Shown piece after piece: positions 44,401-53,400 of a stretch of DNA of 64,000 nt. Origin of the DNA: Marthasterias glacialis. Lineage: Eukaryota > Echinodermata > Asteroidea > Forcipulatida > Asteriidae. The stretch lies in NCBI GenBank assembly GCA_911728455.2, contig OU452225.1, forward strand, positions 24,338,495 to 24,402,494, written 5' to 3'. Under the pieces are notes generated by a model. The model ran no database searches, was not told the DNA's origin, and saw only the letters and a list, made by a program, of their open reading frames with translations. Numbering within the stretch: the first letter of the stretch is position 1; every line of letters begins with the position of its first letter. The position numbers and the translations under genes were made by a program.

Positions 44401-47400
44401 ATACCATGTCACATGTACAATCTGTGACTGGATTCCTGCTCATTTTTGCTTAGCAGCTAATTGTTAAGTGACAATTTCTGCTTAAGTAGCACTATAAAAT
44501 TGGGCCCTGGTTGTTTAGTTTTGGGACAACAAACCAAAAACTAAACAAACATGCCTATGAACTTACTAGCAACCAACCAAGGAATAGGATTACAAAAATT
44601 AAAAGTGAAAACGACAAATTGGAAGGTGGTCAGGAGGAAACCTAACATCAGGAAACATACAGGATAAATTGCACAGTAAGAAAAACCAAGTAACAATGTT
44701 AATTGAACATCCCAATTACTAACAAATTTAGAAATATTGCCATTTGAGGCACAAATAAATTTGCCCATTTCAAAGTATTTTCTGAGATAATTTTTCTGAA
44801 GAAGTAACGATGGACATTTCACTTTAGTTTTCATTTTGTAAACATGAAACTGGCAGATCAGAAGAAAGAGAGAGATTCAGGTTCTTCAACCAAATGTCTG
44901 TTATACAAAAATGCAAGAGTTCCTTGTCTAAAGTAATTTTGATGGTGGCTAAGATACTGGTATTTCAGTATTTGATGCCAAGACTTTCATGGACAAAGTT
45001 TGTACTTTCCTTTGTTATCACTTGTAAAGGAAGATCGTTTAAATTCAAACCAACAACCTTCGGGCCACAGAGCTCCTTGATAAGATATTTATACTTCTTG
45101 AGGGGCGCTGGACACCTGTTTAGTACTGCAGGCAAATAGCCCAGGAGAGCTTGGAGGAAGGCAGGTTTTCAACCGATAGCGATCCCCTTAAGATTAGCGA
45201 CTTCACATAGATTAGGGGTGGTCCACTGCAGGGACAGGCTCTAGTGAAAGCAATGAGAGGATTTCATCACCAGTGCAGACATCATTCTTTGTTTTCTCAC
45301 AAATTCAAAGCACTGCGACCAAACGAGGCTTGACACAGGCATGATATTTGGTCTTTGGAAAAAACGTAGGAACATTTTAATCAGTAGGCCTACAAGGTAT
45401 AGACTTTTCAGATAGAAAAAAAAAATTAAAAACTGTTTTGATGATTTTTCTAGGGAAATATATATATTTATATTTCTTTAAATTTAGAAATCAGACTTAA
45501 GTAGGAAGAGTATCATGTTTGTTGACAGCTGTATGGCATCAAGGATAAGAGTTTGATGTCTGTGAAAGTTCCTGAAAATGGCTTGTGGGCCTGGGTTCCC
45601 CCTTATTTTAGACCCAGAACCTCCAAGGTGTTTCAGGTTTACAGACTCTGTGCACCACAAGAAATACAACACAATGTTTGGACACAATGTAGACTATTTC
45701 TCTCTCCCTTTGGTGGCCATTTGGTGACCAGCAGTCAGACTGCTTTACTTTTTTCAAGAAAATTTTAAGGCTCAAGGAGATTTTGAGAAAATCCTGAAAT
45801 CAGGAAAAATCCTGAAAACTCACATCCCTGTTTTCATACAATCAGAATTGGTAGTCAATATTACTTAATACTGTATAGACATCTGGCATAAAGGCCACCA
45901 TCGCTGAAATCAAACGGGCCACGCACAGCTCTCAGCCAATGGTAAGTCTTTCTTTGACCCTAGTAAGGGTGCTGTTTGAGCTGCTTGTTATATCATATGC
46001 ATGGGGTCTTTTACACATATGCAATATTAGAAAGGTGTTGACATCAACATGTTTCAGATTTTGTTTCATCAAAGTCCTCATGAGAAATGGTATTTCTATG
46101 AAATGGGGCCAAGCCGCTTCATGCTTAGCAGAAAATGTTGCTTACAATTTTCTGCTAGGCAAAAGTGAGCAGGATACCAGTCATAGATGGTACATTTAAC
46201 ATGGCAATTTGGCTGGTAATTTTATTCCGTTAAGCATAATTTTGTTGCAGCTACTTTTTTTGCTTAGGCAGCGCCATAAGATTGAGCCCTGGGTAATGCT
46301 TAGCTTGACCACCGTCGGTGTCTGTTGTGCATGCCCTCTTTTGTCAGCTTTGGACAAGGGAATATCATTACCACACGCGTGTGGCATGCTACTGGATTGA
46401 CCCATGGGAAAGCTGAAGTTTACCATTCAGTCTAACATGGCTGTAGGTAGGAAGGAAAATGTCATCATCACAGCATATTGACCCACTTGGCATTCTCTAT
46501 GTTGTATGGTCTACAGAGACATCAAAGAACAATTTCAGCTACTGAATGGCAACAGACCGATCCATTAAGCCCACCCTCTAAACATATTGACCAATCACAG
46601 CACTGGCTACATCACCATTGTACACGTGGGCTGCACAATGTGCGTCTCTTCAATGCCACACTGCACGACATGAACGCGTGCGCTATAAGTACGCGCAGGC
46701 ATGTTTACAATTTTCAATAGGATATTTATCGTGTCGGACTTTTGTCAGACGTTCGGTGGCGTTCCCAAGGCTGTGATTGGTCAACACGTATGGAGGCGGG
46801 CTAAATGGATCGGTCTATTACAGGGGCTCTCAATGTCTTTGGAAAATGCACAGTAAAGCAATAAGACTAGACAATTAAGAGAAAGTTTGATCAAGGACCA
46901 ATGGTTAACTAGTGGCTGGTTAGTGATGTACGTAGTACATGCGCACTGAAGTTGCAGTGCAAACGTTCATGTGACCATGAAGAAACAGCGAAGTCAACGT
47001 TATCACTTTTCTGATAACTGGTCCCCTCTTGCACTGTGCTTATGAACAGCTATTGGTAACTAGCGATGTGACCAACCTCGATAGGCTGGTCGTGAATAGT
47101 CGACTAAACTAGTCCAGCTATCGTTGACTAGTGTGAATTTGATCAGAGTTAGTCCAACTATGGTTAACTCTGGTCCTTGATCAAACGTGCTCTAAGATAT
47201 AATATCTAGCTATTGCTTTCATAAAAAACAAACAGACATATAAAAAAAAATGCTACCTTCGCCCTTTACTGAATAAAATAGAAGAAAACAGATCAAATTC
47301 TCACAACGTACCACAAATTCAAGTCCTGGAATTTCGAAGTCTGACGTCTTCTGCATTTGACTTGAACAAGGTATGGCAAGAAGGTACCCAAGCTGGGAAG

Positions 47401-50400
47401 GAAAAATTTTTCATGCAATATAAAATTCATCCTAGTTTTAGTTTTATAGAGTTAAGCATATACATTGTTTCTTAAAATCAAATAACTAAGCATAAATGAG
47501 TGAAAACCATCCACAAATGATAGTTCTGCTGGGCTAAATCTTCTTTAGAATGTAAAACACAGTAAATGATTTCCACTGACAGAGGGCATTCACTCGAAGC
47601 AAGGTGAAGCAAGTTAGGTTATTGGAACAACGTCCGCTAGCGATCAGAGTAGATAATGAACCAATCACGACGGTATGGATGATTATGAACATCACCATGA
47701 TCATGCCCCAAGACTAATGGGGGTACGAGCAGGTGTTGTCTCTCTCACCTGTGGCAGGTAGATGACATTGCATTCTTCAATATCTGAGCTCAGTCTGTTT
47801 AGTTCTTCCTGAGCCACTTGGGTCATTAGGTCTGGCAAGCCATTATAGGTACGCTTTCCTAGAAAGTAAAAAAAAAAATAACAACGTGAAATCTTCGGCT
47901 GCCTGGCAGAAGGCCATAGCAAGTGTGCCTGGTAGAAGTTTGAAAGTAAGTGTGCTTAGCAGAGGGTAATAAGCAAGTGTGCTTAGCAGAGGGTGATAAG
48001 CAACTGTGCTTAGCAGAGGGTCATAAGCAAGTATGCTTAGCAGAGGGTCATAAGCAAGTGTATCTGCCAGAGGGTCCTAAGCAAGCTTAGTTAGCAGAGC
48101 GTTATATGCAAGTGTGCTTAGCAGAGGGTCATAAGCAAGTGTGCTTAGCAGAGGGTCATAAGCAAGTGTGCTTAGCAGAGGGTCCTAAGCAAGCTTAGTT
48201 AGCAGAGCGTTATAAGCAAGTGTGCTTAGCAGAGGGTCATAAGCAAGTGTGCTTAGCAGAGGGTCATAAGCAAGTGTGCCGACCAGAGGTTCATAAGCAA
48301 GTGTGCTTAGCAGCGGGTCATGAGCAAGTATGCTTAGCAGAGGGTTATAACCCTCTGCTAAGCACACTTACTGATGACCCTCTGCTAAGCACACTTGCTT
48401 ATGACCCTCTGCTAATCACACTTGCTTATGAACCTCTGGCAGGCACACTTGCTTATGAACCTCTGCTAAGCACACTTGCTTATGACCCTCTGCTAGCACA
48501 CTTGCATACAACGCTCTGCTGGCTAAGCTTGCTTACGATCCTCTGGCAGGCACACTTGCTGATGACCCTCTGCTAAGCACACTTACTTATAACCCTCTGC
48601 TAAGCACACTTGCTCATGAACCTCTGCTAAGCATGCACACTTGCTTATGACCCTCTGCTAAGCACACTTGCTTATAACCCTCTGCCAGGCAGACTTGCTT
48701 ATGACCCTCTGTTAAGCATACTTGCTTATAAAAGCAAATGTGCTTAGCAGAGGGTCATAAGCAAGTATGCTTAGCAGAGGGTTATAAGCAAGTATGCTTA
48801 GCAGAGGGTCATAAGCAAGTCTGCCTGGCAGAGGGTTATAAGCAAGTGTGCTTAGCAGAGGGTCATAAGCAAGTGTGCATGCTTGGCAGAGGGTCATAAG
48901 CGAGTGTGCTTAGCAGAGGGTCATAAGCAAGTGTGCTTAGCAGAGGGTCATCAGCAAGTGTGATAACTGAAAAACATCCAGGGTTCTTGAATAATAAGAT
49001 TTAGCTTACTGTGATCTAAGTCAGGATCTACGTTGGGTTTGACAACAAAACGCCCCTGGGATGCAGACTCTTCAAAATCAACCTGCAGTAACAAGGAACA
49101 ATTGATACAATATTATTATATTAGTAACAAGCGAGAGTGGAATACAGAAAAATATAGCGCTTCTGCGTCCCATATCCAACGAGGCCGCAAGCTATATTTA
49201 ACCGTATTCCATGAGCGCAGTTGTGATAATGAATTTATCTTCAAGCAAACGAGGCCTATTTTAAATTTACAGTTAATTTTTGCAGACAGGGAGTTAGAGC
49301 AGTAAGAACAGCGCATTAGAGAACAAGGTGTAATATGGGCCGTGCAATATCATACAAATAAAGAATGTTTATGAGTGCAATGGTGAGAATATTTTCACGA
49401 GTTGAAAGATCGCCAATCCAACATGCGCACATTTAACAATTTACAATGGGCAGCATATATTATAATATCATCTTTATTAATCAAGAGTTTTGTAAGAACC
49501 TTACAATCTTGTTGATGACGCTTGCAATGTAATGAAGATCCTCACTGAATCCATTGGATATCTGGTGGAGAAAATATCATTTAATTTGGCCAAATACAAA
49601 ATGAGATTATCGTAGTAATCATAATTCTTCTGTATCTCTCCAGCTTCAGAAACTAAATCACATAGCACCTGTACACTCCATTTAAAGGCACTTTACAGGA
49701 TTGGTAAAGCTGAAAGTGCAGTGTTCTTACTTTGTGTGATTCAATATATACATGAAAAGACAAACTGTAAAAATTTGGGCTTAATGCGTCATCTGAGTCG
49801 GGAGCAAAAAGTGAAAAAACTGTATGTACACTTTTCAGCATGTAAACACATTGTCCTTAATTTCATTATTTATTTTCTTAGGTTTTCAGGTAGTTTTCAA
49901 AAAAAGTTTTCCCGAACGTGACAGCATTGCAGAGGGAAATATTTCACAGAAAAATTGGTTCTGTTATGAACTTCATAAACAGTAAACTTTTAGACTGAAA
50001 CTAAACTTCACAGATTTCGAGAAAGAAATACTTCGATCGAATGAACAAATGCAATAATCATCATGTACTTTACAACAACGGCACTTTTCTATGGAGGACG
50101 TACTGTTTGTTGATGTTTAATACCCACTATAGGTCACGTGACATGGACAGCGCAATTGGTCTATGTTGGAGCCAGCTCATGTGAAGTGGGAGTGGCTTAT
50201 CGTGGTTTTAAAACAACACTTAGGAACAGGATAAGGATTAAGCTAGCATAAGTACCTTTTTGAATATCTCAATATTGGTCCTTTGAGCTCGGCAAATATC
50301 CCCAATGTTGATGGCATTGTAAGCAGTCTGAAATCACCAGAGAAACAGGTTCCAATTTAACATGAAGACGTGTGACAGGGTATTTACATCTAATGGATGG

Positions 50401-53400
50401 GTTGCAACAGACGCCATCTTTGAGGACAACTTCTATTTTGGCTTGTAGCCACGTCAAGCTCTGTAAATTCTAACGCAGCTTGAGTTGCTTACCAACCAAT
50501 CATGAAAGGAGTTTATGAAATGCGGCCGTGCCTCATGCATTACCTATGTGTTGTGCACAGTTGTATGCTCCAGAATGAGATGTTAATGTCTTTAAAGATA
50601 GCTGATTTTCCCCCAGTGTTGACATCATGTGCAACCCATCTATAGCGACACAACCAATAAACCATGTTTGAATATTTAGTTTATTTCTTTTAATGACTCT
50701 GAGGGATTATAAAAAGTAGGTCTAAAGAAATGTGGAGAAGAAGTTGAAGAAATGTTCAGTTTTAGATGTGGGAAGAGACCTGAAATGTGGAAAACCCACT
50801 TTATTGGGAAGGGACTAAAAATCTAATCCACTTGCAACACTACCTGCCGAAAATAAAAGCTGTGTTTATTTGCTCATCAAATAAGCCCTAGATGATAAGA
50901 ACTTTCAAATAAGACCTAATTAGGGCCTATAAGTTAAGTATTTTTCAACATATAGAATGTTTAAGACATCACAAGGCTAATGTTTTGGTTTTCTTCACTT
51001 TCAATGCCATTTCACTATTTTCGTGAAATGTCTAATTTTGGCGTGGGTCGTTGCAAATTGTCTTAACATTAAACAATTCTCGTTTCATTTTTTTTTTTAA
51101 TCTACTGACCTTGTACAAAGCTTGCCAGTTCCCGACCGATGCCTGGGCTTGTCTCATTTGCTTCAGGATCAGCTACAATAGAACAGAAAATATATTTAAA
51201 ACAATAATCTGATTTGACAACCAAAACCTCGAAATACAATATATTTTGCACATGTTCAGAGATGCCCGCAAAAAACAATTACTTCTGATAAATGCTCACT
51301 CACCAAATACTTCTGTTTAAGCAGCAATTTGGGATGGCTTACAATCATGTGGCAAGAAGTGAAAAAAAAACTCAACAATGTAGAAAACATGATGTTTGAC
51401 ATGCCCGTCCCTAGGAGAAAATTGTAACAATATGTAAAGTTTGGTTCCGAGGGGTGCAATGACCTCTCCTCAATAAGTTAGGAAGAGCAGTTTACAGATC
51501 TCCTCATATTTCTTAAAAACGATTGAATAAATACAAACAGGAGAAAACACAGTTTCAAGATCATGCCAGATATAGAACAAAACACGTCCTGTGTATCTTA
51601 TTACTACTCCATGTCATGTCTTGCCAATGTTCGTGTCAGATTAAAAGAACTTACCCCGACATTCCTGATATGTTTCAAGCATTCATTGAGTGTGGACGTG
51701 ACTTCAGTGTTAGTTGAGGCCAAAAAGAACGATATCGCATCTTGGCGTTGCCTCAGCATTGCTACATTGCAAGATGGACGCATGAACCACACCCTGCATA
51801 TATGTAAATCAGCATTAGAGATACAGGGGTGAGAGTCAGTGCTAAAAATAAGATCTGAGTATTGAAGGCGAATGTTGAAATGATGGCATTGCAACCTTTT
51901 GGGAGCCTCTGGAGTTAAAGCTTTCAAGGAACTCTTAGGAACAGTATCCTCAGCACAAGAAACGTAAATCAAAGAGCAGGATTTCTGTTTTATTTTTTTT
52001 AACCAGGCAGAGTTAAAAATTTGATGTTGAACCAGAAAGGAAATGAAATCTCAATACATAAGCTATTAAATTGATTCATTAGGGAAACCTGAACATTCTA
52101 ATAACAAATTGAAAGGCACTGTGCTGAATAAAACAAGATCTTAACAATAACAATAATAATAAACAGTTCTTATAGCGCTTTATCACACCCGAGGGCACCT
52201 CAAAGCTCTCATTGTTTTTTTCGACAAGGTATGCGGAGCTACGTTTAAAAGATAAGACCCATTTATTCACTTAACACCATGTAACGGTTTACAAGGTGCT
52301 GTGGCACGATCTGCAGCCAACCATGCCAGAAAGCGTTGGGGCGAACCCTTTCTCTTAACGAACTGGGTTCTTTTACGTGCATTACACAACACACCTGACC
52401 TATGGTTTTACGTACCATCCAAAGAACAAAGCAATAATGGTGAGGTGTCTTGCTTAAGGACACAAGTGTCAAGACGGGACTCGAACCCACACTCTGTTGG
52501 ACAGAAACACCAGAGCTTGAGTCCAGTGCGCTTGACTGCTTGGCCACGACACAGCATCTTGTTACTTTAACAGTTTTCAGAGTTCTTACTGAGCAAATTT
52601 GGAGTTATACCAAGTACTTAAAACACATCCTGTTCGCTGGAATGCACATTTCTGGTAATTAATACAGTTAAAATTATATCAATCTGAAACACATTTTGAG
52701 TAACAAACATGATCTTGGAAACAAATTTATGAATCAAACACCTGCTGATCCAGGTCTGATGATTAACATTAATGCAGATGGGCTAATTAAGTAGAATTAT
52801 AAGCAATGAAAATCAATTATCAAATCAGTACATATACATGGCGCCCCACGCATAAATCAGGCACTTCTCAGGAATAGCTTTAAACGACATTAAAGGGGCT
52901 GTGTCGGCATGAATATAGCAGGCCTGTGGCTGTGCATGGAAAGATGAACTCTCACCTACATACTGCACACGCGCGCACTTGCGGTCAAATCACAAAGAGT
53001 GCCGTCTTTGTCAAACTGTGATGTGACTGCTGGCACACATGCGCACGTAGTGACTGGGTTACTCCATTTACTACTATAATCATGACAACACAGCCCCTTT
53101 ATAAGAGAAGACAACTGAAACATTAGCCTTGATATCAATGTAAAGTCATGTCTTTTACATTCTATATGATGAAAAATACTTACATTTTAGGCCCTAATTC
53201 GGTGTTATTTAAAACCTCTTATTCTCATCTATTTGATGAGGAAATAAACCAAGTTTTGAGTTGACAGGAAATGCCTGGTTTTGGCATGGACTGTGACATT
53301 CATTGTATATGTAATGTTAGTGGCAAGGTAAGCTGAAAACAGTAATGTGAAATGAAACTTTCAACCAGTAATTGTTGACAAAATTAATAAAATTAATAAA

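Noticed and set aside
48220-48576. Repetitive ORFs (HKQVCLAEG and YDPLLSTLA repeats) in the 48-kb array
   Set aside because: The 27-bp unit length keeps any frame open; these reflect the repeat, not coding selection.
47898-48958. CRISPR array
   Set aside because: No unique spacers between direct repeats, block inversions, and a eukaryotic intron context.
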